Assembly (NCBI RefSeq): GCF_002224125.1
Contig: NZ_NCSM01000003.1
Coordinates: forward strand, 193,747-257,746
DNA length: 64,000 nucleotides
Reading direction: 5' to 3'
Source of the DNA: Streptomyces sp. NBS 14/10
Lineage (GTDB): Bacteria > Actinomycetota > Actinomycetes > Streptomycetales > Streptomycetaceae
Shown one piece after another: positions 28,076 through 37,469 of this stretch. Both the position numbers and the translations under genes were made by a program. Under the pieces are notes generated by a model. The model was not told where the DNA came from. It worked only from the letters and a program-made list of their open reading frames with translations, and searched no databases. The stretch's first letter is position 1; the number at the start of each line of letters is the position of its first letter.

Positions 28076-30331
28076 TCACCCGTGGCCGCGCTGCTTGGTG
28101 CGCAGACCGCGCGTGTCCAGGGAGGGCGAGGTCGGCGGGGTCGTCGGCGGCGTGGTGGTGTTGGTCGGCGACTCACCGCCCGTGGTCGGGGGCGTCGTCG
28201 GCGGCGTGGTGGGCGGGGACGAGGACGCCGTCGGGCTCTCGCTCGTCGGCGGAGGGGATGTCGTCGGTTCCGTCGACTTGCTGGTGGGCGAGGTGCTGCT
28301 GGGGGTCGTGCTCGACGGCGGCGGAACGGCCGCGCCCATGTCCGTGTCCAGGTCGAACTTGGCGGCTCCCGCGCCGTCCAGCGCCGATCCCATGTACGCG
28401 GCCCAGATCTCCGCCGGGAAGCCACCGCCGTTGACGCGTCCGCCGCCGGCGGTGCCGGTCAGCGTCACCTGCTTACCGCCCTTGGCCTCGCCGAACATCC
28501 CGACCGAGGTGACCAGGTCCGGGGTGTAGCCGGTGAACCAGGCGGACTTGTTCTCGTCGGAGGTGCCGGTCTTGCCCGCCATGGCCTGGCCCTTCTGCCG
28601 TACGGCCGAGCCGGTGCCCTCGTCGACCACACCGGTCAGGACCGAGGTCACGGAGTCCGCCGCGGTACGGCTGATCACCTCGCCTCCCGTGGTGTCGGGC
28701 AGTTCGGCGCTCTCGCCGCCCTTCTCCGCCGACTTCACGATCGAGGGGGTGACCTTCTCGCCGTGGTTGTCGAGGGTGGCGTACACCCCGGCCATGTCCT
28801 TGGGGCTGGCGCCCATGACGCCCAGCGACATCGCGGGGGCCACATCGAAGCCGCCCGCCTTGGAGTTCATGCCCAGGGCGGTGGCGGTCTTCTTGACCTT
28901 GTCCAGGCCGACGTCCACCGCCATCTGCGCGAAGACCGAGTTGACGGAGTTGTTCATCGCTTTCTGGACGTTGATCGGGCCGTAGTCCTTGTTGTCCTCG
29001 TTCGGCGGGGCGAAGCCGACCTCGCCGCCGTCGTCCTTGACCGGATGCTTGCTGTCGCCGTCGTAGACGGTGTTGGCCCTGATCGGCTGGCCGTCCTGGG
29101 TGGTGGAGTCGTTCTCCAGCGCGGCGGCGAGGATGAGCGGCTTGAACGTCGAGGCGGGCTGGTAGTCCTCGCGGGTGGCGTTGTTGGTCCAGTGCTTGGT
29201 CGCGCCCGCACCGCCGTACATCGCCACGATCGCGCCGTTCTTGGGGTTCACCGAGACCGCGCCGACCTGGGCGTGCCCGTCGACCGCGCGCGTCTTCGGC
29301 TTGAGCTTGGAGGTCAGCTGGTTGTGGACGGCCTTCTCCAGGGCCTTCTGCTTCTTCTTGTCGATGTTGAGGGTGATCGTCCAGCCGCCGGCCGCGAGCT
29401 CGTCCTCGCTCACCCCGGCCTTGACCAGCTCCTGCTTGGCGACCTCGACGAAGTAGCCCGTCTGGCCGTCGAGGCCGGAGGTGGGCCGGGGCTCGATGGG
29501 CTTGGGGAACGTCAGGCCCTTGCGCTCACCCGCGTCCAGCCAGTGCTTGTCGACCATGTTGTCGAGGACGTAGTTCCAGCGCTGCTCGACCAGCCGCTTG
29601 CCGTTGGGTCCTGCCACCGAGTAGTCGTACTGGCTGGGGGCCTGCAGCAGCGCGGCGAGGTAGGCGCCCTGCGCCACGGAGAGCTCGCCGACGTCCTTGT
29701 CGTAGTACGCGCGGGCGGCGGCCTGGATGCCGTACGCGTTGCGCCCGTAGTAGCTGGTGTTGATGTACCCCGCGAGGATGTCGTCCTTGGACTGCTGCTG
29801 ATCGACCTTGAGGGAGATCACCAGCTCCTTCAGCTTGCGGCTGACGGTCTGTTCCTGGCTGAGGTAGTAGTTCTTGACGTACTGCTGGGTGATGGTCGAG
29901 CCACCCTGTTTGCCGCGGCCCAGAAGGGTGTTGACGATGCCGCGCGCGGTGCCCGTGAAAGAGACGCCGGGGTCGGAGTAGAAGTCCTTGTTCTCGGCGG
30001 CGACGAAGGTGTGCTGCACCTCTTTGGGGATTTTCGACAGCGGTACGGACTCACGGTTGATCTTGCCCGTCTTCGCCATGATGCTGCCGTCGCTGTACTT
30101 GTAGACATTGGCCTCGGCCGTGGCGAGGGCGTTGGCATTGGGCACATCGACCATGAAGTAGAGCACCAGGAACGCGCCGATGAGCAGCAGCCCCATCGAA
30201 AGGAAGTAGCCCAGGACCATCTTCCATGTGAAGAAGCGGCGTATGCCGGTCTTCTTGCCGCTCTTACCGGCGCCTTTCTTGGCTCTGCGAGCGCTCTTCT
30301 GCCGCGCCCGCCGCTCTTCCGCTCTGCCCAT
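28076..30331 (-). CDS. Bifunctional class A penicillin-binding protein
   Basis: 751 residues. A basic cytoplasmic head and one membrane segment (about 38-60) lead to the GT51 transglycosylase domain (about 75-250) with AAENKDFYSDPGV and GGSTITQQYVKN. The transpeptidase domain has the catalytic serine in ASTFKPL (about 393-399), SVNSVFAQM (about 467) and KTGTSDENK (about 588). The last 100 residues are a Thr/Ser/Pro-rich wall-spanning tail. It polymerises and cross-links peptidoglycan. Transcribed away from the SPFH gene. Confidence 0.94.
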   Translation of the reverse strand: MGRAEERRARQKSARRAKKGAGKSGKKTGIRRFFTWKMVLGYFLSMGLLLIGAFLVLYFMVDVPNANALATAEANVYKYSDGSIMAKTGKINRESVPLSKIPKEVQHTFVAAENKDFYSDPGVSFTGTARGIVNTLLGRGKQGGSTITQQYVKNYYLSQEQTVSRKLKELVISLKVDQQQSKDDILAGYINTSYYGRNAYGIQAAARAYYDKDVGELSVAQGAYLAALLQAPSQYDYSVAGPNGKRLVEQRWNYVLDNMVDKHWLDAGERKGLTFPKPIEPRPTSGLDGQTGYFVEVAKQELVKAGVSEDELAAGGWTITLNIDKKKQKALEKAVHNQLTSKLKPKTRAVDGHAQVGAVSVNPKNGAIVAMYGGAGATKHWTNNATREDYQPASTFKPLILAAALENDSTTQDGQPIRANTVYDGDSKHPVKDDGGEVGFAPPNEDNKDYGPINVQKAMNNSVNSVFAQMAVDVGLDKVKKTATALGMNSKAGGFDVAPAMSLGVMGASPKDMAGVYATLDNHGEKVTPSIVKSAEKGGESAELPDTTGGEVISRTAADSVTSVLTGVVDEGTGSAVRQKGQAMAGKTGTSDENKSAWFTGYTPDLVTSVGMFGEAKGGKQVTLTGTAGGGRVNGGGFPAEIWAAYMGSALDGAGAAKFDLDTDMGAAVPPPSSTTPSSTSPTSKSTEPTTSPPPTSESPTASSSPPTTPPTTPPTTGGESPTNTTTPPTTPPTSPSLDTRGLRTKQRGHG

Positions 30332-30566
30332 CTCTCCCGCTGCTCCTGTACGTCAGCCCCCAACCCAGCTCACGAAGCTAACACCGCAACTGACGTCAAA
30401 TACTCATCGATCAAGCTTTTTCCGAAGGTGACAAAGAGCACCCACTCTGTAGGAACTGACGCCCCACCGCGGCCAGGGGTTGCCTTCTCGCCAAAAAGTG
30501 CTATCACTTTGATAGGAGCCGGGCAGCCGCGCACCACCACGTACCAGCGAAAACGGGGGAACCTCC
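30332..30566. promoter_or_regulatory. Divergent promoter region of PBP and SPFH genes
   Basis: 235 bases with no gene. It is AT-richer around 30380-30440. It holds a TGACGTCA palindrome (30391-30398), the motif AACTGACG twice (30388 and 30458 areas), and near the SPFH side the CTATCA/TGATAG operator listed separately. Confidence 0.5.
30501..30515. promoter_or_regulatory. Operator candidate CTATCA-N3-TGATAG
   Basis: Perfect 6-bp inverted repeat CTATCACTTTGATAG, 51 bases before the SPFH start, in an A-rich stretch (CCAAAAAGTG). The TATCA/TGATA half-sites are of the type bound by ribbon-helix-helix proteins, and the second gene of the operon encodes such a protein. Autoregulation is inferred. 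Confidence 0.6.
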
Positions 30567-31517
30567 ATGCCTGACATGACCGACATCACAACCACACCCG
30601 ACATACCGGCCCCGCCCCGGCCCCAGGTGCGCGAGCGGCCCGCGCGCAGCATCGGCGGCGGTCTCGCGCTGCTGCTCAGCCTGGCCGGACTGATCGCGGG
30701 CCCGCTGCTCATCGCGGCCGGAACCGACACCTCCGAGTACGACTACGAGGACAACAGCAACCCCGCGCTGATCATCCTCGGCATCGTGGTGATCATCGCC
30801 TCCTTCGTCGCGATGCGCGGACTGTGCTCGATCGCACCGGGCCAGGCCCGGGTCGTCCAGCTCTTCGGCCGCTACAAGGGCACCCTCCGCACCGAGGGGC
30901 TGCGCTGGGTCAACCCCTTCAGCAGCCGTAAGAAGATCTCCACCCGGGTGCGCAACCACGAGACCCCGGTGCTCAAGGTCAACGACGCCTACGGCAATCC
31001 GATCGAGCTCGCCGCCGTCGTCGTCTGGCGGGTCGAGGACACCGCGCAGGCGGTGTTCGAGGTGGACGACTTCCTGGAGTTCGTCTCCACCCAGACCGAG
31101 GCCGCGGTGCGCCATATCGCCATCGAGTACCCGTACGACGCACACGACGAGGACGCGCTGTCGCTGCGCGGCAACGCCGAGGAGATCACCGAGAAGCTGG
31201 CGCACGAGCTGCACGCCCGGGTCGAGGCGGCCGGGGTGCGCATCGTCGAATCGCGCTTCACCCACCTCGCGTACGCCCCCGAGATCGCCTCCGCGATGCT
31301 CCAGCGCCAGCAGGCGGGCGCGGTGGTCGCGGCCCGGCGCGAGATCGTGGACGGCGCGGTCGGCATGGTCGAGGCCGCGCTGGCGCGGATCGCCGAGGAG
31401 CAGATCGTCGAGCTGGACGATGAGCGCAAGGCCGCGATGGTCAGCAATCTGATGGTCGTGCTGTGCGGCGACCGCTCCCCGCAGCCGGTCCTCAACACGG
31501 GCACGCTCTACCAGTGA
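30567..31517 (+). CDS. SPFH/band-7 domain membrane protein
   Basis: 316 residues. Two hydrophobic segments (about 30-52 and 66-84) are followed by the SPFH domain: [52 protein letters not shown] and [15 protein letters not shown] helical C-terminal half follows with [20 protein letters not shown]. Such proteins scaffold membrane microdomains. Its last bases overlap the start of the ribbon-helix-helix gene (GTGA at 31514), so the two are translationally coupled. Confidence 0.9.
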   Translation: MPDMTDITTTPDIPAPPRPQVRERPARSIGGGLALLLSLAGLIAGPLLIAAGTDTSEYDYEDNSNPALIILGIVVIIASFVAMRGLCSIAPGQARVVQLFGRYKGTLRTEGLRWVNPFSSRKKISTRVRNHETPVLKVNDAYGNPIELAAVVVWRVEDTAQAVFEVDDFLEFVSTQTEAAVRHIAIEYPYDAHDEDALSLRGNAEEITEKLAHELHARVEAAGVRIVESRFTHLAYAPEIASAMLQRQQAGAVVAARREIVDGAVGMVEAALARIAEEQIVELDDERKAAMVSNLMVVLCGDRSPQPVLNTGTLYQ

Positions 31518-31804
31518 CGGAGCCGAACGAGCGGGACGAGGCAGCGGAGCCGGCCGCGCGCGAGGGCGCGCGGCCGGCTCCGCGCCCGCGTAAGCAGGTG
31601 CTGCTGCGGCTCGATCCCACGGTCCACGACGCGCTCGCCCGCTGGGCCGCGGACGAGCTGCGCAGCGCCAACGCGCAGATCGAGTTCCTGCTGCGCAAGG
31701 CGCTCGCGGAGGCGGGCCGGCTGCCCCGCGCCGCGGCCCCCATCCCCCGCCGCGGCCGCCCGCCGCGTAACCCCCAGCCCCCGGAGCCACCTCACGAGGC
31801 TTAG
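31514..31804 (+). CDS. Ribbon-helix-helix (Arc-type) DNA-binding protein
   Basis: 96 residues from a GTG overlapping the SPFH stop. An acidic/basic N-terminal 30 residues precede [20 protein letters not shown] and [15 protein letters not shown], which is an Arc/CopG-like beta-strand, helix, helix unit. A Pro/Arg-rich tail closes the protein. The strand residues QVLLRL would contact the major groove. The overlap and the inverted repeat upstream of the SPFH gene suggest it represses its own operon. It could also be a structural partner of the SPFH protein. Confidence 0.75.
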   Translation: MTEPNERDEAAEPAAREGARPAPRPRKQVLLRLDPTVHDALARWAADELRSANAQIEFLLRKALAEAGRLPRAAAPIPRRGRPPRNPQPPEPPHEA

Positions 31805-31861
31805 CGGGGGAAGACCAGGGAAAACGCCTCTCACCTGCAGAAACGCCCACCCTCGGCCATC

Positions 31862-31891
31862 TATACACACGAGGTATACGCATGGTGTAGA
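31862..31891. promoter_or_regulatory. PadR-type operator candidate
   Basis: TATACAC (31862-31868), GTATAC (31874-31879) and GTGTAGA (31885-31891) form interleaved near-palindromes just before the PadR start at 31901. PadR repressors commonly bind such ATAC/GTAT-rich sites at their own promoters. Confidence 0.6.
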
Positions 31892-31900
31892 GTGCTGCGC

Positions 31901-32425
31901 ATGTCAATCGGCCACACCCTGCTCGGACTTCTGGAGTCCGGCCCACGCCATGGCTACGACCTCAAGAGAGCCTTCGACGAGCGGTTCGGGCACGACCGCC
32001 CGCTCCACTACGGACAGGTCTACTCGACCATGTCCCGCCTGCTGAAGAACGGCCTCGTCGAGGTCGACGGCATCGAGCACGGTGGCGGCCCCGAGCGCAA
32101 GCGCTACGCCATCACCGAGGCCGGCATCACCGATGTGGAGCAGTGGCTCAGGCAGCCCGAGAAGCCCGAGCCGTACCTCCAGTCCGTCCTCTACACCAAG
32201 GTCGTCCTCGCGCTGATGACCGGCCGCAACGCCGCGGACCTGCTCGATGTGCAGCGCGCCGAGCATCTGCGTCTGATGCGCGAGCTGACCCAGCGCAAGC
32301 GCACCGGCGACCTCAGCGATCAGCTCATCTGTGACCACGCCCTCTTCCACCTCGAGGCCGACCTGCGCTGGCTGGAGCTCACCGCCGCGCGCCTCGGCCA
32401 ACTCGCCAAGGCGGTAACCCCATGA
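31901..32425 (+). CDS. PadR family transcriptional repressor
   Basis: 174 residues from the ATG at 31901. The winged helix (residues 1-80: GHTLLGLLESGPRHGYDLKR, HYGQVYSTMSRLLKNGLVE, GPERKRYAITEAG) is followed by a C-terminal helical Vir_act_alpha_C dimerisation domain. It overlaps the next gene by 4 bases (ATGA at 32422) and heads an ABC transporter operon. The likely circuit is de-repression of the transporter when a toxic ligand binds PadR. Confidence 0.92.
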   Translation: MSIGHTLLGLLESGPRHGYDLKRAFDERFGHDRPLHYGQVYSTMSRLLKNGLVEVDGIEHGGGPERKRYAITEAGITDVEQWLRQPEKPEPYLQSVLYTKVVLALMTGRNAADLLDVQRAEHLRLMRELTQRKRTGDLSDQLICDHALFHLEADLRWLELTAARLGQLAKAVTP

Positions 32426-33108
32426 CCCCCGCGGGCTCGCTCCTCATAGCCGAAGGGCTGCACAAGTCCTACGGGCCCACCCCCGCCCTGGACGGCGCGG
32501 ACTTCTCCATCCACCCGGGTGAGGTCGTCGCCGTCATGGGCCCCTCGGGCTCCGGCAAGTCGACCCTGCTCCACTGCCTCGCCGGGATCGTCACCCCGGA
32601 CTCCGGCACGGTCAACTACAGCGGACGGGCGCTGTCGGCGATGCCGGACTCCCAGCGCAGCGCGCTGCGCCGCGGCGAGTTCGGCTTCGTCTTCCAGTTC
32701 GGCCAGCTGGTCCCGGAGCTCAGCTGCGTGGAGAACGTCGCGCTGCCGCTGCGGCTGAACGGTGTACGGCGCAAGGAGGCCGAGACCCGCGCCCTGGCCT
32801 GGCTGGAGCGGCTGGAGGTCGACGACGTACGCGCCAAGCGGCCCGGCGAGGTCTCCGGCGGCCAGGGGCAGCGCGTCGCCGTGGCCCGCTCCCTGGTCAC
32901 CAACCCGCGGGTGCTGTTCGCCGACGAGCCGACCGGCGCCCTGGACTCGCTCAACGGCGAGCGGGTGATGGAGCTGCTGACCGAGGCCGCCCGGGAGACC
33001 AGCGCCGCCGTCGTCCTGGTCACCCACGAGGCGCGCGTCGCCGCGTACTCCGACCGCGAGGTCGTCGTACGGGACGGCAAGGCGCGGGACATGGCGGGCG
33101 TGCGGTGA
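32422..33108 (+). CDS. ABC transporter ATP-binding protein (MacB/LolD type)
   Basis: 228 residues. Walker A GPSGSGKSTLLHCLAG, Q-loop FVFQFGQLVPELS, signature VSGGQGQRVAVARSL and Walker B LFADEPTGALDS are all intact, with the H-loop in VTHEARVAAYSD. It powers the FtsX-like permease that overlaps its 3' end. The type exports peptides, lipids or antibiotics, or works by mechanotransmission rather than transport. Confidence 0.94.
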   Translation: MTPAGSLLIAEGLHKSYGPTPALDGADFSIHPGEVVAVMGPSGSGKSTLLHCLAGIVTPDSGTVNYSGRALSAMPDSQRSALRRGEFGFVFQFGQLVPELSCVENVALPLRLNGVRRKEAETRALAWLERLEVDDVRAKRPGEVSGGQGQRVAVARSLVTNPRVLFADEPTGALDSLNGERVMELLTEAARETSAAVVLVTHEARVAAYSDREVVVRDGKARDMAGVR

Positions 33109-35576
33109 GCGGCACCGGAAACGTGACCCCGCTACGGGGTGCGGAGGAGCAGGCGCGGAAGCACGCCCCCGGGACAGGGCAGGCGCCCGAGGCGCCCCCC
33201 GCCCGCCCGGAGCCCCGCCAGCGGGTCGGCCCGGCCCGCTGGGCCGCCGATCTGGCGACGGGGGCGCGGTTCGCCGTCTCCGGCGGCCGGGAGAGCTGGG
33301 CCAGGACGCTCCTGACGGCCGTCGGCGTCGGGCTCGGCGTGGCGCTGCTGCTGATCGCCGCCGCCGTCCCGCATATCGTCTCCGCGCGCCAGGACCGCAC
33401 CGACGCGCGCTCCTACGCGAGCAGCTACTCGAGCGACGTCAAACCGGGCCCCCACACCGTGCGGCTCGGCTTTGGAAGCACCACCTTCCGCGGCTCCGAC
33501 ATCTCGGGCCTCCTGCTGACGCCCGACGGCGACCGGCCGGCCCTGCCCCCGGGCGTCGACCGGATCCCCGCGCCCGGCGAGATGGTGGTCTCCCCCGCCC
33601 TGAAGAAGATGCTCACCGACGGCGACAACAAGCTGCTCAGGGAACGCCTGGACGACAAGATCGTCGGCACCATCGGCGACGAGGGGCTGGCCGGACCGAC
33701 CGAGCTGTTCTACTACGCGGGCGTCGACCCCGACGCCATCGAGGTCGACGACAGCACCCGTCTCGACCACTGGGGCAACAACGCCCCGAAGCAGCAGGAA
33801 CTGGACCCGATCCTGCTGCTGCTGATCGTCGTGGGCTGTGTCGTGCTGCTGCTGCCCGTGGCCATCTTCATCGCCACCGCCGTACGCTTCGGCGGCGAGC
33901 GCCGCGACCGACGGCTCGCCGCGCTGCGCCTGGTGGGCGCCGACAGCCGGATGACACGGCGGATCGCGGCCGGTGAGTCACTGGTCGGCGCCCTCCTCGG
34001 ACTCGCGGTCGGCACTGGGATCTTCCTGCTGGTCAGGCAGTTCATCGGCGGGGTCACGGTGTTCGGCACCAGCTTCTTCCCCGCCGACGTCCAGCCCGCG
34101 GCCACGCTCACCGCGCTGATCATGGTCGCGGTGCCCACCTGCGCCGTCGTGGTCACCCAGATCGCGCTGCGCAGTATCGCCATCGAACCGCTCGGCGTCG
34201 TGCGCAACACCGCGCCCAAACCCCGCCGCCTGTGGTGGCGGCTGCTGTTCCCCGTCCTCGGCCTCGCGCTGCTGCTGCCGCGCCTCAGCTCGGGAGCGGG
34301 GAGCAGCAACGCCGACATGTTCCAGGTCGCGGGCGGTGCGGTGCTGGTGCTCGTCGGCATCACCGCGCTGCTGCCGTGGCTGGTCGAAGCGGTCGTCAAG
34401 CGCTTCGGCGGCGGCCCCGTCCCCTGGCAGCTCGCCACCCGGCGGCTCCAGCTCAGCAGCGGCGCCGCCTCGCGCGCGGTCAGCGGCATCACGGTCGCGG
34501 TGGCCGGCGCGATCGCGATCACCATGCTCTTCGCCGCCGCGGAGAGCGACAACACCACCTCCACCGGACAGGACCCGACCCGCGCCGACGTGACGTCGTA
34601 CTCCGACGTGGACACCGGTGCGCAGGCGCGGGACGTCATCAGGCAGTACGCCGGCACCAAGGGCGTACGGGACTCGCTCGGCTTCGTCAGCGGGTCGGTC
34701 AGCGACCCGCGCAGCAAGGTCAAGGACCGGGGCGACATCCCGGTCGGGAGCGTGGCGGTCGGCGACTGCCGCACGCTCAAGCAGCTCGCGCGGATCGGCG
34801 ACTGCCGTGACGGCGATGTCTTCGTCACCGAGCCCGGCGAGTACGACGACGAGGGCACGTACTTCATCAAGCCGGGCGCGACGGTCAACCTCGCCTTCGA
34901 CAAGGACTACAACCCCTCCCGCAGCAAGCCCCGGCTGTGGACGATCCCCAAGTCCACGCCCGTCGTGGACCTCAAGAAGGACCCGCAGGGCAGCGAGCGC
35001 TCCGGCATCCTGGCCACCCCGGCCGCGCTGGACGTCGCCGACCTGCACGGCCCCTCGGTGCAGATGATGCTCCGGCTCGACTCGAAGGTCCCGGACGCCA
35101 TCGAGTACGCCCGCAACACGGCCGCCCGGGTCTCCTCCCAGTCGGACATCTACGAGCTGCGGAGCACCACGCAGTCGGACGAGTTCCGGACCATCAAGCG
35201 CGGCCTGTTCATCGGCGCCTCCGCCACCCTGCTGCTGATCGGCGCGAGCATGATCGTCTCCATGCTGGAGCAGCTGCGCGAACGCAAGAAGCTGCTCTCG
35301 GTCCTGGTCGCCTTCGGCACCCGCCGCGCCACCCTCGGCTGGTCCGTCCTGTGGCAGACCGCGATCCCGGTGGTCCTGGGCCTGGCCCTGTCGGTCGCGG
35401 GCGGCATCGGCCTGGGGGTGATCCTGCTCAAGATGGTCGAGATGCCGATCGCCGTGGACTGGGCGAGCGTCGCCACGATGACCGGAATCGGCGCGGGCGT
35501 GATCCTGCTGGTGACCCTGGTCTCCATGGGGCCGCTGTGGCGCATGATGCGGCCGGAAGGGCTCCGTACGGAGTAG
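33105..35576 (+). CDS. FtsX-like ABC permease
   Basis: 823 residues from a GTG overlapping the ATPase stop. A charged, Pro-rich cytoplasmic head of about 55 residues precedes a first membrane segment (TLLTAVGVGLGVALLLIAAA) and an extracellular domain. Two FtsX domains follow: one near 240-420 with RRDRRLAALRLVGADSRMTR, and one near 690-815 with RERKKLLSVLVAFGTRRATL. A second large extracellular domain lies at about 490-680. The two-FtsX layout matches the BceB/YtrF-like group, which supports a detoxification role against cell-envelope agents (inference). Confidence 0.9.
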   Translation: MSGTGNVTPLRGAEEQARKHAPGTGQAPEAPPARPEPRQRVGPARWAADLATGARFAVSGGRESWARTLLTAVGVGLGVALLLIAAAVPHIVSARQDRTDARSYASSYSSDVKPGPHTVRLGFGSTTFRGSDISGLLLTPDGDRPALPPGVDRIPAPGEMVVSPALKKMLTDGDNKLLRERLDDKIVGTIGDEGLAGPTELFYYAGVDPDAIEVDDSTRLDHWGNNAPKQQELDPILLLLIVVGCVVLLLPVAIFIATAVRFGGERRDRRLAALRLVGADSRMTRRIAAGESLVGALLGLAVGTGIFLLVRQFIGGVTVFGTSFFPADVQPAATLTALIMVAVPTCAVVVTQIALRSIAIEPLGVVRNTAPKPRRLWWRLLFPVLGLALLLPRLSSGAGSSNADMFQVAGGAVLVLVGITALLPWLVEAVVKRFGGGPVPWQLATRRLQLSSGAASRAVSGITVAVAGAIAITMLFAAAESDNTTSTGQDPTRADVTSYSDVDTGAQARDVIRQYAGTKGVRDSLGFVSGSVSDPRSKVKDRGDIPVGSVAVGDCRTLKQLARIGDCRDGDVFVTEPGEYDDEGTYFIKPGATVNLAFDKDYNPSRSKPRLWTIPKSTPVVDLKKDPQGSERSGILATPAALDVADLHGPSVQMMLRLDSKVPDAIEYARNTAARVSSQSDIYELRSTTQSDEFRTIKRGLFIGASATLLLIGASMIVSMLEQLRERKKLLSVLVAFGTRRATLGWSVLWQTAIPVVLGLALSVAGGIGLGVILLKMVEMPIAVDWASVATMTGIGAGVILLVTLVSMGPLWRMMRPEGLRTE

Positions 35577-35598
35577 CGCGCGAGCGGTGCGCTTGTGG

Positions 35599-35636
35599 CC
35601 GCCGGGCCCTTCCCACCTGGGGAAAGGGCCCGGCGG
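35599..35636 (+). terminator. Terminator of the PadR-ABC-permease operon
   Basis: A perfect 13-bp stem, CCGCCGGGCCCTT (35599-35611) with AAGGGCCCGGCGG (35624-35636), lies 22 bases after the permease stop and is followed by TTGCGTGTTT. Confidence 0.75.
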
Positions 35637-35750
35637 TTGCGTGTTTCGGGGTTTATGCCACCCGTTGGGGTGAATCCCTTGGTACGGGACACATGACGGT
35701 GGTCCGGCCTTCGACGATGGTCTCGAACACCAGCCGCTGGGAGGCCCACC

Positions 35751-36359
35751 TTGTCCGCAACCGCCAAGCCGCGCGCTCAGCGCAAGCCGATGACCCTGCT
35801 CGAGGAAGCCGACCTGCTCATGGACCGGCTCCCGGGGTGGCGAGCCGAGATCATCGGCGGAGTGCTCACCGTGACCGCTCTCCCCGATATATCGCATGCG
35901 GTGGTGCTGACCGACCTCATGAGGCACTTCATCGCAGCCGACCTCGATGGGCAGGAAACGGAGGTGATCCAGAGGATCGGCCTGTGGCTGCCGACCGGAC
36001 CGGACGACTACGCCATTCCGGACCTCGCGATCGTGGACGCCGACATCATGGAGCACCAGCGTGAGAACAACTGCTACGGCCCGGAAGCGTTCCGCCTGAT
36101 CGTCGAAGTCACCTCGAACAACTACAACAACGACCTGAGGAACAAGGTCGCCGCATACGCCGAGGCCAAGATCCCGGTGTATCTGATCGTCAACCGTAAG
36201 CACGGCCGGGTCCATGTGCTGACCGACCCCGCAGCGGGCGGATACGACACGCACCGCGTCCATGCCCCCGGCGAGCAGATCACCGTGCCCGACTCGATCG
36301 GCGCCAAGGTCACCCTCGACGTGGCCGAGTTGCTGGCGGCAGGAGAGCGCAAAGGCTGA
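35751..36359 (+). CDS. Uma2 family (PD-(D/E)XK-fold) protein
   Basis: 202 residues with a TTG start at 35751 supported by GGGAGG six bases upstream; an ATG at 35790 is the alternative. Uma2/DUF820 motifs are ERRAEIIGG-like GWRAEIIGGVL, YAIPDLAIVDAD (catalytic Asp region), RLIVEVTSNN and KVAAYAEAKIPVYLIVNRKH. The fold is that of restriction-type nucleases. These proteins are abundant and multicopy in Streptomyces and their role is unproven. It stands alone and is convergent with oxyR, with 4 bases between them. Confidence 0.88.
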   Translation: MSATAKPRAQRKPMTLLEEADLLMDRLPGWRAEIIGGVLTVTALPDISHAVVLTDLMRHFIAADLDGQETEVIQRIGLWLPTGPDDYAIPDLAIVDADIMEHQRENNCYGPEAFRLIVEVTSNNYNNDLRNKVAAYAEAKIPVYLIVNRKHGRVHVLTDPAAGGYDTHRVHAPGEQITVPDSIGAKVTLDVAELLAAGERKG

Positions 36360-36363
36360 CCCG

Positions 36364-37332
36364 CTACCCCTTAACGATCCGCACCGGCAACACCCCCAAC
36401 GCCCCCCGCAACGCCCCCGCGAACGCCTCGAACTCCTCCTCCCGCGCCGCCCCCGCCCGCATCGCGAGCGCGATCCGGCGTGCGGGTGCCGGGTCGGCGA
36501 AGTAGCCGGTGGCCAGCTGGTCGCTGCGACCCGTCTCGACACGCAGTGCCGTACGCGGGAGCAGCGTCACCCCGAGGCCGCCCGCGACCAGCTGCACCAG
36601 CGTGGAGAGCCCGGCGGCGCTCGTGGTCACCGGGGCGCCCTCCGTACGGCCCGCCTCGCGGCAGATGTCCAGGGCCTGGTCGCGCAGGCAGTGGCCCTCG
36701 TCGAGCAGCAGCAGATCCAGTTCCTTCAGCGCCGCGCGCGGGATGTCGCTGCGCCCGCCGAGCCAGTGGTCCTGGGGTGTGACGAGCACGAAGTCCTCGT
36801 CGAACAGCGGTAGTTCGACCACCCCGGGGGCGGCCAGCGGGACCGCGAGCAGCAGCAGGTCGAGCCGGCCCTGGGCGAGCCCGTCCAGCAGTGAGGCGGT
36901 CTGCTCCTCGTGCACCTGGAGGTCGAGCAGCGGATAGCGGTCGCGTACCAGCCGCAGCACGGTCGGCAGCAGATACGGCGCCACGGTCGGGATCACCCCG
37001 AGCCGCAGCACCCCGGTGAACGGCGCCCGCGCCGCCTCCGCCTCCTCCATCAGCGCACCCACCGCCTCCAGCACCGTACGGGCGCGCGCCGCCAGCCGCT
37101 CCCCCGCCGGACTGAGCAGCACCTTGCGCGTCGTACGCTCCAGGAGCTGCACCCCGAGCACCTCCTCCAGCGCGGCGACGGCGCCCGACAGCGCGGGCTG
37201 GCTCATGCCGATGGCGGCCGCGGCATCGCGGAAGTGCAGCTGCTCGGCGACCGCGGCGAACGCCCTGAGCTGGGAGAGGCTGGGCTGCCGTGACTTCCCT
37301 CCGGGGCCTCCGGGTATGACTGCCGCAGCCAC
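36364..37332 (-). CDS. oxyR: Hydrogen-peroxide sensor OxyR (LysR family)
   Basis: 322 residues from a GTG at 37332 with GGAGG 9 bases upstream. The N-terminal helix-turn-helix is SLSQLRAFAAVAEQLHFRDA and SQPALSGAVAALEE. In the effector domain two cysteines spaced as in E. coli OxyR occur in DEGHCLRDQALDIC, the pair that forms the regulatory disulfide. It is divergent from ahpC-ahpD, its classical targets, with about 137 bases between starts. Confidence 0.94.
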   Translation of the reverse strand: MAAAVIPGGPGGKSRQPSLSQLRAFAAVAEQLHFRDAAAAIGMSQPALSGAVAALEEVLGVQLLERTTRKVLLSPAGERLAARARTVLEAVGALMEEAEAARAPFTGVLRLGVIPTVAPYLLPTVLRLVRDRYPLLDLQVHEEQTASLLDGLAQGRLDLLLLAVPLAAPGVVELPLFDEDFVLVTPQDHWLGGRSDIPRAALKELDLLLLDEGHCLRDQALDICREAGRTEGAPVTTSAAGLSTLVQLVAGGLGVTLLPRTALRVETGRSDQLATGYFADPAPARRIALAMRAGAAREEEFEAFAGALRGALGVLPVRIVKG

Positions 37333-37469
37333 TGATAACCACCTCCGATCAACAGCACCCAGTCTAGCTATTTCACTGATCAATGCCTTGTGTGCCAGGG
37401 TGGTCCAGTCCAACCCCGAGGAAATCACCACATAACGGTTTCCTCTGCTGAATGCTGCAAGGAGAGCGC
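37333..37469. promoter_or_regulatory. oxyR-ahpC divergent promoter region
   Basis: The segment includes an AT-rich stretch (TCTAGCTATTTCACTGATCA, 37362-37381) with ATAG/CTAT-like elements as expected for OxyR binding. A GGAG ribosome site for ahpC is at 37461. The precise boxes cannot be fixed by eye. Confidence 0.5.
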
